NCBI GenBank assembly: GCA_903824575.1 | Contig: CAIJXJ010000022.1 | Span: forward strand, 17,399-81,398 | From: an uncultured Methylobacillus sp. | Lineage (GTDB): Bacteria > Pseudomonadota > Gammaproteobacteria > Burkholderiales > Methylophilaceae | DNA: 64,000 nt | Direction: 5' to 3' | Part shown: one piece after another, positions 38,580 to 50,086 of the stretch | Layout of the letters: every line of letters starts with the position of its first letter | Numbering within the stretch: the stretch's first letter is position 1 | Notes under the pieces: generated by a model | The model's database searches: none | The model's input: only the letters and a program-made list of their open reading frames with translations | Told to the model about the DNA's origin: nothing | Position numbers and translations under genes: made by a program

Positions 38580-38636
38580 CGCCGTCATCTGGATGCTCGC
38601 GCGATCCTGCAGGCGCGCCGCCACCGTTCTTCAGGC

Positions 38637-40088
38637 TTATTCCACGCTCTGGGCGATGGCGTAGGCGCACAACTCCATAAGCCATTCTGGCATCAGGCCG
38701 ATCAAGAGCACGAGCATGCCGTTAATGCCCATGACCCAGGCCACGTCCGATGTCGGCTTGATCGGGGTGATGTCTGCGGGCTCGTCGAAATACATCAGTT
38801 TAATGATGCGCAGGTAATAGAAGGCGCCGATCACGGCCATCAGTACGGCAAAGATGACAAGACCAACGAACCCTGCCTGCAGCGCTGCCTGCAACACGGC
38901 AAACTTGGCATAGAAACCTAGTGTCGGTGGTACGCCGGCCATGGAGAACATCAACAGCAGCATGATGAAGGCATACCAGGGGCTGCGCTGATTCAGTCCT
39001 TTGAGCTGATCCAACTGTTCGATCTCGACTCCTTGACGTGACAGCAGCAGGATCATGCCGAAGGCGCCCAGCGTAGTCAGCACATAGGCCGCGATGTAGA
39101 ACATCGAGGAGGTGTAGCCATTGATGCTGACGGCGAAGATACCAAACAGCAGAAAGCCGACATGCGAGATGGTGGAATAGGCCAGCATGCGCTTGAGATT
39201 GGTCTGAGCAATGGCGGTGATGTTGCCGATCACGATTGACAGCACCGCCATGATAATCAGCATGCCCTGCCAGTCGATGGCTAGCGGTTCCAAGCCCTGC
39301 ACCAGGAGACGGATGACGAAGGCGAAGGCGGCGAATTTCGGCACCGAGCCGATCAACAGGGTCACGGCGGTAGGAGAGCCGTGATAAACATCTGGCACCC
39401 ACATCTGGAACGGTACCGCGCCCAGTTTGAAGGCAACGCCTGCCACCACAAAGACGAGGCCGAGAATGAGCACGGCATGATCAGGCGACCCGGACAGCAA
39501 CGCGCGTCTTATTTCAGCCAGTTCTAGCGAACCCGTGGCGCCATAGATCATCGACATGCCGTATAGCAGCATGCCGGAGGCCAGGGCACCAAGGACGAAA
39601 TACTTCATCGCTGCCTCGGTCGCCCGCGCATTGTCGCGATCCAGCGCCACCAGCGTGTAGAGGCACAAGGATAGCAATTCCAGGCCCATGTACAGGGTCA
39701 GAAAATGACTTCCCGAAACCATGATCATCATGCCCAGCACCGCGAACAGCGTCAGCGCAAAGAATTCGCCCCGGTACATGCCGGATCGCTCAAGATACGC
39801 CCGACTGTAAACCAGGACCACACTGGACGAAAGCAGGATCATGAGCTTCAGCACGTCCGCCAGCGGATCATGCACAAACATGCCATTGAAGGCGAAACTG
39901 ACACCGGGCGTATGGTGGGCGACCGTGAGGATAGCCGCGCCGATCAGGGTAACCTGCGCTAGCACATAGGAAACATAACGATTGGCGTATCCCAGAAACA
40001 AATCCAGGATCAGGATCGCCATGGCCATGCACAGAACGAGGAGTTCGGGGCGTGCCGCCATCAAGTCATAAATAATCGGATTCGGCAT
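38637..40088 (-). CDS. nuoN: NADH-quinone oxidoreductase subunit N
   Basis: Antiporter-like membrane subunit of complex I, one of three proton-channel subunits. 483 residues with ~14 hydrophobic segments; LMILLSSSVVLVYSRAYLER and AYSTISHVGFLLFG carry the channel lysine and helix-break signatures. Last gene of the operon, one base after nuoM. Confidence 0.96.
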   Translation of the reverse strand: MPNPIIYDLMAARPELLVLCMAMAILILDLFLGYANRYVSYVLAQVTLIGAAILTVAHHTPGVSFAFNGMFVHDPLADVLKLMILLSSSVVLVYSRAYLERSGMYRGEFFALTLFAVLGMMIMVSGSHFLTLYMGLELLSLCLYTLVALDRDNARATEAAMKYFVLGALASGMLLYGMSMIYGATGSLELAEIRRALLSGSPDHAVLILGLVFVVAGVAFKLGAVPFQMWVPDVYHGSPTAVTLLIGSVPKFAAFAFVIRLLVQGLEPLAIDWQGMLIIMAVLSIVIGNITAIAQTNLKRMLAYSTISHVGFLLFGIFAVSINGYTSSMFYIAAYVLTTLGAFGMILLLSRQGVEIEQLDQLKGLNQRSPWYAFIMLLLMFSMAGVPPTLGFYAKFAVLQAALQAGFVGLVIFAVLMAVIGAFYYLRIIKLMYFDEPADITPIKPTSDVAWVMGINGMLVLLIGLMPEWLMELCAYAIAQSVE

Positions 40089-40089
40089 A

Positions 40090-41589
40090 TTAAATGGTTC
40101 CAGGCAGCTTTGGTTGCGCCAGATGCGACAGCAAATGGGTAACGGTGGCGTGCGTCATTTCTGTCAGCGGTGCCGGATAGAGGCCGAAACCCAGCACCAT
40201 CAGTGCCAGCAGGCCCAAAATCAGTACCTCGCGCCGATTGAGGTCCTGCAATGCAGCCACATGGGCATTGGCGACTTCACCATAGAACACGCGCTTGACC
40301 ATCCACAAGGTGTACGCCGCGCCAAAAATCAGCGTGGTTGCGGCGAAGAAGGCAAACCAGAAATTCTCCTGCATGGCACCCAGGATCACCAGGAACTCGC
40401 CGACGAAGCCGGAGGTACCAGGCAGGCCGGTATTGGCCATGGCAAACAGCACGGCGAAGGCAGCGAAAGTCGGCATGGTATTGGCGACGCCTCCGTAGTC
40501 AGCAATCTGGCGCGAATGCATGCGGTCATACAGCACACCCACGCACAGGAACATTGCTCCGGCGATAAAGCCGTGCGAGATCATCTGCACGATGCCGCCT
40601 TCCATGCCGAGTTCATTGAAGATGAACAGCCCAAGGGTGACAAAGCCCATGTGCGAAATGGAGGAATAGGCGATCAGTTTCTTCATGTCCTGCTGCACCA
40701 GGGCGACAAAGGCGATGTAGACAATGGCGATCAGGGACAGTGTAATCATGAATCCCGACAGGTAATGCGCGGCATCCGGCGCGATTGGCATGGCATAGCG
40801 CAGGAAACCGTAAGCGCCGAGTTTCAGCATGATCGCCGCCAGCACTACCGAGCCCCCCGTTGGCGCTTCTACGTGGGCGTCCGGCAGCCAGGTATGCACC
40901 GGCCACATCGGGATCTTGACGGCAAACGCCATGAAAAAGGCGATGAAGATGAAGATCTGCACCGACAGTGGGATCTGCAGAGTGTAGTAATCGATCAACT
41001 CGAAACTGTGGGTGTGATGGAACAGGTAAATAAAGGCCACCAGCATCAGGAGCGAGCCGAGCAGGGTGTACAGGAAGAACTTGATGGTGGCGTAGACTCG
41101 GTTCGGCCCACCCCACACGCCGATCACAAGGAACATCGGGATCAGCATGGCTTCCCAGAACACGTAGAACAGCACCGCGTCCAGCGCCGAGAACACGCCT
41201 ATCATGAGGCCCGACATGATGAGGAAAGCCGCCATGTATTGGGCGACCCGTTTTTGGATCACTTCCCAGCCTGCCAGCACCACGATCACCGTGATGAAGC
41301 TGGTCAACAGGATCAGGGGCACGGCGATGCCATCAACGCCGAGATGATAGTGAATATTGAAACTAGGAATCCAGTTATAGCCTTCCTGGAACTGGAAGTC
41401 ACCCTCGTTTTTGTCGAAACGGAAGTAGAGCGGCAACGTCACCAGGAAGCTCGACAGGCTACCGATCAGGGCCAATGGCCGGGCAATGTGAGCATTCCTG
41501 TCATCGCCGGTAAACAGGACCAGAATGCCCGCCAGAATGGGAACCCAGATGGAAAGGCTAAGAATATTGGTATCTAGCATTTGTTGCAT
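40090..41589 (-). CDS. nuoM: NADH-quinone oxidoreductase subunit M
   Basis: Antiporter-like complex I membrane subunit. 499 residues; MWPVHTWLPDAHVEAPTGGSV and KKLIAYSSISHMGFVTLGLF contain the conserved channel residues. Start is the ATG at 41589; the ATG at 41580 (MLDTNILSLSIW) is also possible. A 145-bp gap with a long hairpin separates it from nuoL. Confidence 0.96.
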   Translation of the reverse strand: MQQMLDTNILSLSIWVPILAGILVLFTGDDRNAHIARPLALIGSLSSFLVTLPLYFRFDKNEGDFQFQEGYNWIPSFNIHYHLGVDGIAVPLILLTSFITVIVVLAGWEVIQKRVAQYMAAFLIMSGLMIGVFSALDAVLFYVFWEAMLIPMFLVIGVWGGPNRVYATIKFFLYTLLGSLLMLVAFIYLFHHTHSFELIDYYTLQIPLSVQIFIFIAFFMAFAVKIPMWPVHTWLPDAHVEAPTGGSVVLAAIMLKLGAYGFLRYAMPIAPDAAHYLSGFMITLSLIAIVYIAFVALVQQDMKKLIAYSSISHMGFVTLGLFIFNELGMEGGIVQMISHGFIAGAMFLCVGVLYDRMHSRQIADYGGVANTMPTFAAFAVLFAMANTGLPGTSGFVGEFLVILGAMQENFWFAFFAATTLIFGAAYTLWMVKRVFYGEVANAHVAALQDLNRREVLILGLLALMVLGFGLYPAPLTEMTHATVTHLLSHLAQPKLPGTI

Positions 41590-41622
41590 TCAAGTAGCGC
41601 ACCCCAAGAAGGGTACTTCCTC

Positions 41623-41700
41623 CGTAGCGCAGGCGGCCTCGCCTGCATTTTTTGGACAGCGGTCTCACGACCGCATGCAGGCGAGGCCGCCTGCGCTACG
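41623..41700. repeat. Long inverted repeat between nuoL and nuoM (REP-like)
   Basis: Perfect 25-base arms (41623-41647, 41676-41700) around a 28-base loop, which itself holds GCGGTC...GACCGC. A partial start CAAGTAGCGCA lies at 41591-41601, and a truncated copy stands after nuoN. In the mRNA it would form a very stable structure inside the operon, possibly setting the ratio of nuoA-L to nuoMN expression. Confidence 0.8.
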
Positions 41701-41734
41701 GCGATTAAATGTTGTTTTGACAGCATGCCCATTC

Positions 41735-43738
41735 TCAAGTCTTCATGAAGAAGGTCAGCAACAAAAACACGCCGATGATCATGGCGAAGGCATAGTGGTA
41801 GATCAGGCCGGTCTGCAACTGCCGGATCACGAGCGAGATGCGTCCGATCAGGTTCGCCGTGCCATTGACGAAGAAACCGTCGATGATCTGCACGTCGCCG
41901 ATCTGCCACAGCTTGCCGCCGATCAAGCGAGCGCCACCGGCAAAAAACTTGTCATTGAAGGCATCGAAACCATACTTGTTTTCAAGAATACGATAGATAC
42001 CATTGAAGCGCTGTTGCAACATGGCCGGTATTTCGGGGCGCTTGAGAGTGAAGTACCACGACAGGGCGACACCGGATGCCGCCAGCAGGAACGGCATGGA
42101 GACAAAGGAATGAAGCGCCATCGCGGTCGCGCCCTCGAAGTCCTTGGCCAGTTCATGCATGGCCGGGTGCAGGACGAAGTTGACAACGATTGCGCCATGG
42201 AAGAATTCGCCGAACAGCATCGGGGTGATGGTGAAGTAGCCGATCAAGAGCGAAGGAATCGCGAGTGCGATCAGCGGCAGGGTCACGACCCAGGAAGATT
42301 CGTGCGGCTCATCGTGGGGGCCTAGCCCGTGGTGATGGCCGTCGGCGTCATGATGCCCGGATTTCACTTCCCTCCATTGTTCCTTGCCATGGAACACCTT
42401 GAAATACATGCGGAAGGAATAATAGGCGGTGACGAACACGCCGGTCAGCACAGCGAAGTAGGCATAACCGCTGCCCGGAATATGGGAAAAGCTGACCGCT
42501 TCGATGATGGAATCCTTGGAATAGAAGCCGGACAGGAATGGCGTACCGATGAGGGCCAGGGACCCGATGAGGGACGTGATCCAGGTGATCGGCATGTATT
42601 TCTTTAAATTTCCCATGTTGCGGATGTCCTGATCGTGGTGCATACCCATGATCACGGAACCGGCACCAAGGAACAACAGAGCCTTGAAGAAGGCATGAGT
42701 CATCAGGTGGAAAATGGCGACGGAATAGGCGGAGGCGCCCAGCGCCACCGTCATGTAACCCAGTTGCGACAGGGTGGAATAGGCCACCACGCGCTTGATG
42801 TCGTTCTGGATGATGCCGAGGAATCCCATGAACAGGGCAGTGGTGGCACCGATCACCATCACCACAGACAAGGCCGTAGTCGACATCTCAAACAATGGTG
42901 ACATGCGTGCCACCATGAAGATACCGGCGGTGACCATGGTCGCGGCATGGATCAGGGCAGAGATCGGAGTTGGGCCTTCCATCGAGTCCGGCAACCAAAC
43001 GTGCAACGGCACCTGCGCCGACTTGCCCATGGCACCGACAAACAGCAACAAGCAGATGACCGTCATGAGTGACCAATGCCAACCGGGAATGATTTCAACA
43101 CTGGCATCTGCGAACTGCGGCGCAACGGCAAACACCGCTTGGTAATCCAGGCTGCCGAGGAAGAACAGCACCATGGCAATGCCCAGCAGGAATCCAAAGT
43201 CACCAACCCGATTGACGAGGAAAGCCTTCAGGTTGGCGTAAATTGCAGTCGGACGCGTGTACCAAAAGCCGATCAAGAGGTAGGAAACAAGGCCCACCGC
43301 TTCCCAGCCGAAGAACAGCTGCATGAAATTGTTACTCATCACCAGCATCAGCATGGAGAAGGTAAACAAGGAAATATAGCTGAAGAAGCGGCTGTAACCT
43401 GGATCCTCCGCCATGTAGCCGATGGTATAGATATGCACCATCAAGGACACAAAAGTCACGACCACCATCATCATGGCGCTCAGGGAGTCGATCAGAAATC
43501 CGACTTCGAAAGAGGTGTGGCCGCTGGTGAGCCAGGTATAGACCGCACCGTTATATTCATGTCCCGCCATCACATCCTGCAGCACCAAGAGCGACAGGAT
43601 GAACGAGGCACCGACGCCTGTGATGGTGAACAGATGCGCGGCAAAGCGCGGCAGGACACGGCCGAACAGTCCGATGATGATCGCCGCCAGCAAGGGCAGC
43701 AGCGGGATGAGCAGGTAAATTTTTTGCATGAAGGTCAT
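41735..43738 (-). CDS. nuoL: NADH-quinone oxidoreductase subunit L
   Basis: Largest antiporter-like complex I subunit, with the long amphipathic C-terminal helix that spans the membrane arm. 667 residues. LHVWLPDSMEGPTPISALIH and KRVVAYSTLSQLGYMTVA are conserved; a His-rich loop (HHDADGHHHGLGPHDEPHE) is of the kind common in betaproteobacterial NuoL. Confidence 0.97.
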   Translation of the reverse strand: MTFMQKIYLLIPLLPLLAAIIIGLFGRVLPRFAAHLFTITGVGASFILSLLVLQDVMAGHEYNGAVYTWLTSGHTSFEVGFLIDSLSAMMMVVVTFVSLMVHIYTIGYMAEDPGYSRFFSYISLFTFSMLMLVMSNNFMQLFFGWEAVGLVSYLLIGFWYTRPTAIYANLKAFLVNRVGDFGFLLGIAMVLFFLGSLDYQAVFAVAPQFADASVEIIPGWHWSLMTVICLLLFVGAMGKSAQVPLHVWLPDSMEGPTPISALIHAATMVTAGIFMVARMSPLFEMSTTALSVVMVIGATTALFMGFLGIIQNDIKRVVAYSTLSQLGYMTVALGASAYSVAIFHLMTHAFFKALLFLGAGSVIMGMHHDQDIRNMGNLKKYMPITWITSLIGSLALIGTPFLSGFYSKDSIIEAVSFSHIPGSGYAYFAVLTGVFVTAYYSFRMYFKVFHGKEQWREVKSGHHDADGHHHGLGPHDEPHESSWVVTLPLIALAIPSLLIGYFTITPMLFGEFFHGAIVVNFVLHPAMHELAKDFEGATAMALHSFVSMPFLLAASGVALSWYFTLKRPEIPAMLQQRFNGIYRILENKYGFDAFNDKFFAGGARLIGGKLWQIGDVQIIDGFFVNGTANLIGRISLVIRQLQTGLIYHYAFAMIIGVFLLLTFFMKT

Positions 43739-43761
43739 TATCAGCAGTCAGCTTTCAGCGG

Positions 43762-44070
43762 TCAGCCCTTGAGGCTCTGCATGTCATCGACATTGATGGA
43801 GCGCAGATTGCGGAACAACACCACCAGGATGGCAAGGCCGATAGCGGACTCGGCGGCGGCCACGGTCAGGATGAAAAATACGAAGACCTGGCCTGCGGGG
43901 TCGTGCAGGTAATGCGAAAACGCGATGAAATTGATGTTCACCCCCAGCAGCATGAGTTCGATCGCCATCAGCAAGATGATGACGTTTTTGCGATTCAGGA
44001 ATATGCCGATGATACTGATAGCAAACAGCAGGGACCCCAGGATCAGATAATGCGAAAGGCTGACGCTCAT
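43762..44070 (-). CDS. nuoK: NADH-quinone oxidoreductase subunit K
   Basis: Three-helix complex I membrane subunit of 102 residues. [20 protein letters not shown] carries the conserved Glu in helix 2 and [17 protein letters not shown] the one in helix 3. ATG overlaps the nuoJ stop by four bases. Confidence 0.96.
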   Translation of the reverse strand: MSVSLSHYLILGSLLFAISIIGIFLNRKNVIILLMAIELMLLGVNINFIAFSHYLHDPAGQVFVFFILTVAAAESAIGLAILVVLFRNLRSINVDDMQSLKG

Positions 44071-44702
44071 GTTGGCTCCCCTTCAGGCATATCAGGCAGT
44101 TCTACATCCGCCGGCATGCTCACCATGCGAATGCGGTCCGCGCGCTTGACCCTGACCTGTGCGGCAGGATCGATATATTTGTTGTCCTTGCGGCGACGCA
44201 GGGCGAGCGCAATGGCGGCGATGATGGCCACCAGCAGCACCACAGCAGCCAGTTCAAACGGCAGCACATAATCGGTGTAGAGCAAACGCCCGAGCTCCGC
44301 CGTATTACTGTAATCCGCCGCATGCAATGCCGGCGTATTGACGTGAGACAGACCGAAGTGCTTGACGCCAACAATTCCTGTCATCTCGACGGCCATCAAG
44401 GCGCCAACGAGGCCCGCCAGCGGGGCGTAATCCCAGAAGCCTTCACGCAACTTGTCGAGATTAATGTCCAGCATCATCACCACGAACAGGAAAAGCACCA
44501 TCACCGCGCCCACGTACACCATGATCAGCGCCAGCGCCAGAAACTCGGCCTCTAGCAGCAGCCAGATGCCAGCGCCGGTAAAGAATGCCAGCACCAGGTA
44601 GAGCGCTGCATGCACCGGATTCCGCGCCGTAATGACGCGCAAGCCAGCAAACAGCAGGATCGCAGCCAGGGTATAAAAAACGTAGTCAGAAAAGATCAGC
44701 AT
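44067..44702 (-). CDS. nuoJ: NADH-quinone oxidoreductase subunit J
   Basis: Five-helix complex I membrane subunit, 211 residues, with [20 protein letters not shown] and [19 protein letters not shown], the usual NuoJ landmarks, and a hydrophilic C-terminal tail. Overlaps nuoK by four bases. Confidence 0.95.
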   Translation of the reverse strand: MLIFSDYVFYTLAAILLFAGLRVITARNPVHAALYLVLAFFTGAGIWLLLEAEFLALALIMVYVGAVMVLFLFVVMMLDINLDKLREGFWDYAPLAGLVGALMAVEMTGIVGVKHFGLSHVNTPALHAADYSNTAELGRLLYTDYVLPFELAAVVLLVAIIAAIALALRRRKDNKYIDPAAQVRVKRADRIRMVSMPADVELPDMPEGEPT

Positions 44703-44710
44703 AAAATTCT

Positions 44711-45202
44711 TTAACGAAATTTCGCGTCCACGGCACGATCTGCCGCAATTTGTGCTTCATGCTTGTCACCTACCGCCAGTAGCATGGTCTTGGTGTATAG
44801 CAAGTCGCTCTTTTTGTCGCCATGGTAATCGAATACACGCGTCTCGACGATGGAGTCGACCGGGCAGGATTCTTCACAAAATCCGCAGAAGATGCACTTG
44901 GTGAGATCAATGTCGTAACGCGTGGTGCGACGAGTGCCGTCGTCACGCTGATCGGACTCGATGGTGATTGCCATCGCCGGGCATACCGCCTCGCACAGCT
45001 TGCAGGCGATGCAGCGCTCCTCACCATTGGGATAGCGGCGCAGTGCGTGCAGTCCACGGAAGCGATTCGATATCGGCGTCAATTCATCCGGGTACTGCAC
45101 TGTGATCTTGCGCGCAAACAGGTAGCGCCCTGTCACCTGCAGACCCTGCAGTAATTCAATCAGGAGCAGACTCTTGAACAGTTCCTTGAGCTTGGTGATC
45201 AT
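44711..45202 (-). CDS. nuoI: NADH-quinone oxidoreductase subunit I
   Basis: Peripheral complex I subunit carrying clusters N6a and N6b through two CxxCxxCxxxCP motifs: [12 protein letters not shown] and [12 protein letters not shown]. The start is the ATG at 45202 ([14 protein letters not shown]), 163 residues, overlapping the nuoH stop by four bases; the longer frame lies within nuoH. Confidence 0.96.
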   Translation of the reverse strand: MITKLKELFKSLLLIELLQGLQVTGRYLFARKITVQYPDELTPISNRFRGLHALRRYPNGEERCIACKLCEAVCPAMAITIESDQRDDGTRRTTRYDIDLTKCIFCGFCEESCPVDSIVETRVFDYHGDKKSDLLYTKTMLLAVGDKHEAQIAADRAVDAKFR

Positions 45203-46278
45203 GCCGGCACTCCTGCATGTAGCAAATAGGCCAACGGCGTCTGCATCAGGCCACCGATCAGCACAATCCACACCAGCGTCACCGGGATGAACACTTTCCA
45301 GCCCAGACGCATGATCTGGTCATAACGGTAACGGGGAAAAGTGGCGCGGAACCACAGCATCAGGAACAACAGGCCAGCCACTTTCATGAACAGCCACGGA
45401 AATCCATCCGGCAACCAGGTCACTGGCGACAACCAGCCGCCCAAGAACATGACGGCGGCCAAGGTCGATACCAGAATCATGTTGGAGTATTCGGCGAGGA
45501 AGAACACGGCGAAGGCCATGCCGGAATATTCCACATGGAAGCCGGCGACAATTTCAGACTCGCCTTCCGCCACGTCAAACGGTGAACGGTTGGTTTCGGC
45601 CACCGCACTGATGAAATATACGACAAACAGCGGGAACAGCGGCAGCCAGTACCAGTTGAGGAGACCGCCATGCTGCGCCAGCACGATCTTGCCAAGGTTG
45701 AGGCTATTGGCGCACATCAATACGCCGACCAGGGCGAAAACCATGGCGATCTCATAGGACACGATCTGCGCCGCACTGCGCAGCGACCCCAGAAACGCAT
45801 ACTTGGAATTCGATGCCCAACCGGCGATGATCACGCCATAGACGCCAATCGACGTCATGGCCAGAATGTATAGCAAGCCGGCATCAACATCGGCCAATAT
45901 CAGGTCGAGATCAAACGGCATCACCGCCCAAGCCGCGAGCGCGGGCGCGAGAACCAGTACCGGCGCCAGCAGAAACAGGAACTTGTTGGCCGCCGTCGGC
46001 AGGATGATTTCTTTGAACAACAGCTTCACGCCGTCAGCAATCGGCTGCAGCAAACCGTAATAGCCCACGCGATTGGGGCCGATGCGCACCTGCATGTAGC
46101 CGATCACCTTGCGCTCGGCCAACGTCAGGTAGGCAAGGCTAAGCATCACCGGCGCCACAATACAGACGATCTTGACCAGATTCCAGACCAGCGGCCAGAA
46201 CGGCGCGAAGACGCGCCAGATCGGATCCCACCAAGGGCCCCATAAGACCTGGAACAAATGCAATACCTGGGCTTCCAT
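45199..46278 (-). CDS. nuoH: NADH-quinone oxidoreductase subunit H
   Basis: Complex I membrane subunit that forms the quinone pocket with NuoB and NuoD. 359 residues, ~8 helices; [21 protein letters not shown] and [30 protein letters not shown] residues (with its conserved Glu and Asp) are intact. Its ATG shares a base with the nuoG stop codon. Confidence 0.96.
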   Translation of the reverse strand: MEAQVLHLFQVLWGPWWDPIWRVFAPFWPLVWNLVKIVCIVAPVMLSLAYLTLAERKVIGYMQVRIGPNRVGYYGLLQPIADGVKLLFKEIILPTAANKFLFLLAPVLVLAPALAAWAVMPFDLDLILADVDAGLLYILAMTSIGVYGVIIAGWASNSKYAFLGSLRSAAQIVSYEIAMVFALVGVLMCANSLNLGKIVLAQHGGLLNWYWLPLFPLFVVYFISAVAETNRSPFDVAEGESEIVAGFHVEYSGMAFAVFFLAEYSNMILVSTLAAVMFLGGWLSPVTWLPDGFPWLFMKVAGLLFLMLWFRATFPRYRYDQIMRLGWKVFIPVTLVWIVLIGGLMQTPLAYLLHAGVPA

Positions 46279-48668
46279 TACAGGATGGCCTCCACCGTAA
46301 TATCACCAAACAAATCACCCAGAGCCACGGTATCACTACACACCGGCACCCTGACACAGGCGTCCGGCACCCGCTCGTCACAACGCAATGGCAACGTACA
46401 ACTGCCGCCGGACTGCGAAACGCGAACCGTTTTTCCGGCTTCCAATCCTAGATTTTCAAGCATTGCGCTGTTCATGGCGGCAAATGCGATGTCATTCTTT
46501 CCTGCCTTCTGCAAAGAGGGTGCACGCCGCACGATGGCATCGGTCTGGTACAGGGGAAATTCACCGATGCGCTGTAGCACGCCGCTCTTGTCCTGTGATG
46601 TGATTTCGAGCAGATGACTGAGGTTGTTGTTGAGGCGGTTCCACACCACTCTCGAGGGCTTCACGCCATCGAATATTTCATTCTTGACCTGCTCGCTACT
46701 GTCAAAATCGAAACCTTCCAGCCCCAGCAGATTGCCCAGCACGCGCAATACTTTCCAGCCTGGCCGCGCCTCGCCCAGCGGCTTGACAGCGGCGGCGAAA
46801 CTCTGCACCCGGCCTTCCATGCTGGTGTAGGATCCCGAGGTCTCGGTAAACGGTGCAATCGGCAGCATCACGTCGGCGTCGCGCAAGGCATGCGACTTGT
46901 GGGTGGTGAGCGCGACGACGAAATCGGCTGCAGCAAGCGCCTTGGACGCCATTTGCGCACTATGGCAATCGAGTTCAGGCTCCACGTTAACCAACACATA
47001 AGCGCGGCGCGGCTGTTCCAGCATGGTACGGGCATTCAAGGCCCCACGCTGCGGCAAGGCACGTGCCAGATTCAAGCCTACCCGATTATTGGATTCCGAC
47101 AGCACACCAAAGGTCGCGCCATTAAGGGACGCAATGGCCTCGGACAGGGTATAGATTTCGGCGTAGCGCGGATGATACTGGGTAATGTTGCCCAGAAACA
47201 CGCCAACCTTCGGGCTGACCAGGTCATAACTGGTGCCATGACCGGCCAGACTCATCGCGATCCTGGTGGCCATCTCGGAGACTTCAACACTCTCCAGCGT
47301 TTTCAGCAGGGACGACGGCAGGCACAGGCACAATGACAGGCGCTGCAAGCCGGATACGGCCTTCAATACCTGCAACAATATGTTGACCATGTCATTGGGG
47401 CTGCAGATGACCTTGTGCGCAACCGGTGTCAAGGGATCATCATCGAGCGGATTGATCAGGGACAGTTCGGCTTCGTTCATCTTCACGGCATTGCGCAGAC
47501 GGGTGGTCAGCAACGGATGTTCGTTGCGCAGATTACTGCCTATGATCAGAACCCGATCCATGGCCTGCAGATCCGGAATGTTGCAGCCCATCCAGGGCGT
47601 GCCCTGGAAATTTCCATCCAGTCGAAAATCGCTGCGACGCAGGCGGTGATCGACGTTGCCACAACCGAGGCCACGAGCAACTTTCTTGGTGAGCCAACCC
47701 TCTTCCATGGTGCTGTTGAGCGAAACCAGGAAGCCCAAGTCATTGGCATCCTGTTCTGCCACGACCTTCAGGCGATTGGCGACATATTCAAGCGCGGACT
47801 TCCAGTCGGCCTCACGCCATTCACCATTCTGCTTGATCATGGGCGTGGTCAGGCGATCCACGCTATTCAAGCCTTCATAGGAAAAACGATCACGGTCGGA
47901 GATCCAGCATTCGTTAATGGACTCTTTCTCGCGCGGCAACACCCGCATCACGCGGTTGTTCTTGACCTGCACTTCGATGTGCGAACCCAGGCCATCATGG
48001 GCTGCGATGGAGGGCCGATGGATCAACTCCCAACTGCGGGCAGAATAGCGGAACGGTTTGGAAGTGAGCGCGCCGACTGGACACAGGTCAATGATATTGC
48101 CCGACAACTCGGATGCGACGCTCTTGTCGACATAGGCTGTGATCTCGGCATGCTCACCACGACCAACCAGGCCCAACTCCATCATGCCGCCGATTTCCTT
48201 GAGGTAACGAACGCAGCGTGTACACTGGATGCAGCGCGTCATGTCGGTTGAAATGAGCGGCCCGATATTTTTGTTCACCACCACGCGCTTGGCTTCAAGG
48301 TAACGCGATTTCACGCCACCGTACCCGACCGCGATGTCCTGCAATTCACACTCGCCGCCCTGATCGCAGATCGGGCAATCGAGCGGATGGTTGATCAGCA
48401 GGAATTCCATCACACTCTTCTGCGCTTCGATCGCGGATTTCGAGCGGGTGAAAATCTTCATGCCTTCAGACACCGGGGTAGCACAGGCCGGCAAGGGCTT
48501 GGCGAACTTTTCCACTTGTACCAGGCACATGCGGCAATTGGCCGCCACCGACAACTTCTTGTGATAGCAGAAACGCGGAATGGCGATGCCGATCTTGTCA
48601 GCCGCATCGATGATGGTGCTGCCGTGCTCGACTTCTACTTCTTTGCCATCAATTTCGATTTTCAGCAT
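46278..48668 (-). CDS. nuoG: NADH-quinone oxidoreductase subunit G
   Basis: Large peripheral complex I subunit with Fe-S clusters N1b, N4 and N5. N-terminal 2Fe-2S domain ([19 protein letters not shown]), the [14 protein letters not shown] and [16 protein letters not shown] cluster sites, then a molybdopterin-oxidoreductase-like domain without a cofactor role. The ATG at 48668 ([13 protein letters not shown]) gives 796 residues; the ATG at 48683 is an alternative, and the frame extends to 48752. Confidence 0.95.
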   Translation of the reverse strand: MLKIEIDGKEVEVEHGSTIIDAADKIGIAIPRFCYHKKLSVAANCRMCLVQVEKFAKPLPACATPVSEGMKIFTRSKSAIEAQKSVMEFLLINHPLDCPICDQGGECELQDIAVGYGGVKSRYLEAKRVVVNKNIGPLISTDMTRCIQCTRCVRYLKEIGGMMELGLVGRGEHAEITAYVDKSVASELSGNIIDLCPVGALTSKPFRYSARSWELIHRPSIAAHDGLGSHIEVQVKNNRVMRVLPREKESINECWISDRDRFSYEGLNSVDRLTTPMIKQNGEWREADWKSALEYVANRLKVVAEQDANDLGFLVSLNSTMEEGWLTKKVARGLGCGNVDHRLRRSDFRLDGNFQGTPWMGCNIPDLQAMDRVLIIGSNLRNEHPLLTTRLRNAVKMNEAELSLINPLDDDPLTPVAHKVICSPNDMVNILLQVLKAVSGLQRLSLCLCLPSSLLKTLESVEVSEMATRIAMSLAGHGTSYDLVSPKVGVFLGNITQYHPRYAEIYTLSEAIASLNGATFGVLSESNNRVGLNLARALPQRGALNARTMLEQPRRAYVLVNVEPELDCHSAQMASKALAAADFVVALTTHKSHALRDADVMLPIAPFTETSGSYTSMEGRVQSFAAAVKPLGEARPGWKVLRVLGNLLGLEGFDFDSSEQVKNEIFDGVKPSRVVWNRLNNNLSHLLEITSQDKSGVLQRIGEFPLYQTDAIVRRAPSLQKAGKNDIAFAAMNSAMLENLGLEAGKTVRVSQSGGSCTLPLRCDERVPDACVRVPVCSDTVALGDLFGDITVEAIL

Positions 48669-48811
48669 GCTTGCATCATCCATGAAGAACGACCGGGCGC
48701 TGGCAGGACAAGGCGCGAAAGAACGAGCAAACAAGAGTTTACTGTTGAGCAAAAGAGAATTTGCGCGGTCTTAAGCAACGCCATCATGGCAAGCGTATCG
48801 TTTTTCATACC

Positions 48812-50086
48812 TTATTTACCCGTGACCATGCTGCGACCGTGTTGAATATAATATTCGAACTCCGGCCGGAAATGTTTGATGAAACTCAGCACCGGCGTCG
48901 CCGCTGCATCGCCCAGCGCACAGATGGTGCGACCGGAAATGTTATGGCTGACGTCGGTCAGCAAATCGAGGTCCTCCATCCGCCCCTGGCCGTCAACGAT
49001 GCGCTTGACCACGCGATAGAGCCAGCCGGTGCCCTCGCGGCAAGGCGTGCATTGCCCGCAGGACTCCTCGAAGAAGAAGTAGGATAGGCGTTTGAGCGTC
49101 TGCACCATGCAGGTCGATTCATCCATCACGATCACAGATCCGGCACCCAGGCTGGAGCCGGCTTTGGACAGGCTGTCATAATCCATATTGGCGGCCATAA
49201 CGACCGCTGCCGGCATCACCGGGGTCGAGGCGCCGCCTGGAATCACCGCCTTCAGTTGCCGGCCGCGCCAGACGCCGCCCGCGAGACCCAGCAGTTCGGC
49301 GAACGGGGTGCCCATGTTGACTTCAAAATTGCCAGGGCGTTCCACATGTCCGGATACCGAGAACAGCTTGGTCCCGCCCGAATTATGCACGCCCAGATCG
49401 GCAAAGGCCTGGCCACCATGTTCGATGATGTAGGGAATCGACGCATAAGACTCGGTGTTGTTGACATTGGTGGGCTTACCGAACACGCCGAAACTAGCCG
49501 GAAAAGGCGGCTTGAAGCGCGGCTGGCCTTTCTTGCCTTCGATCGACTCGATCAGTGCAGTTTCTTCGCCGCAGATATAGGCGCCATAGCCGTGATGTGC
49601 ATAGAGATCGAAACAGAAACTGGTGCCGAACAGGTTTTCACCTAGGAAACCGGCCGCCCGCGCATCATCCAGCGCTTTTTCGAAAGAAACGTAGTCTTCC
49701 CAGATTTCACCGTGGATATAGTTGTAGCCCACGCGTGCGCCCAGCGTATAGGCAGCGATGCACATGCCTTCGATCAACTGGTGCGGGTTATAGCGAATAA
49801 TGTCGCGGTCCTTGAAGGTGCCGGGCTCGCCCTCATCGGTGTTGCACACCAGGTACTTGGTGCCGTCGAAATAGCGCGGCATGAAGCTCCACTTCAGGCC
49901 TGTTGGAAAACCAGCTCCCCCACGACCACGCAGCCCGGAATTCTTGACCTGATTGATGATCTCAGTGGCGGCCACCTTCTCGGTCACAATACGCCTGAGC
50001 GTCTCGTAGCCACCGATGCTGCGATAAGTCGCCAGCGATCCCGGCTCGGGCAAATGCAAGGTGCGGAAGCAGACTTCATTCGCCAT
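48812..50086 (-). CDS. nuoF: NADH-quinone oxidoreductase subunit F
   Basis: Binds NADH and FMN and carries cluster N3. [16 protein letters not shown] and [18 protein letters not shown] bind [22 protein letters not shown] and the later Cys of [11 protein letters not shown] hold the 4Fe-4S cluster. 424 residues; shares one base with nuoE. 143 bp without a gene separate it from nuoG. Confidence 0.97.
   Translation of the reverse strand: MANEVCFRTLHLPEPGSLATYRSIGGYETLRRIVTEKVAATEIINQVKNSGLRGRGGAGFPTGLKWSFMPRYFDGTKYLVCNTDEGEPGTFKDRDIIRYNPHQLIEGMCIAAYTLGARVGYNYIHGEIWEDYVSFEKALDDARAAGFLGENLFGTSFCFDLYAHHGYGAYICGEETALIESIEGKKGQPRFKPPFPASFGVFGKPTNVNNTESYASIPYIIEHGGQAFADLGVHNSGGTKLFSVSGHVERPGNFEVNMGTPFAELLGLAGGVWRGRQLKAVIPGGASTPVMPAAVVMAANMDYDSLSKAGSSLGAGSVIVMDESTCMVQTLKRLSYFFFEESCGQCTPCREGTGWLYRVVKRIVDGQGRMEDLDLLTDVSHNISGRTICALGDAAATPVLSFIKHFRPEFEYYIQHGRSMVTGK

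Noticed and set aside
40114..41577. Long plus-strand open frame (487 codons) opposite nuoM
   Set aside because: It is the antisense of a confidently identified complex I gene; its His/Gln-rich translation is typical of an antisense frame, with no family resemblance.
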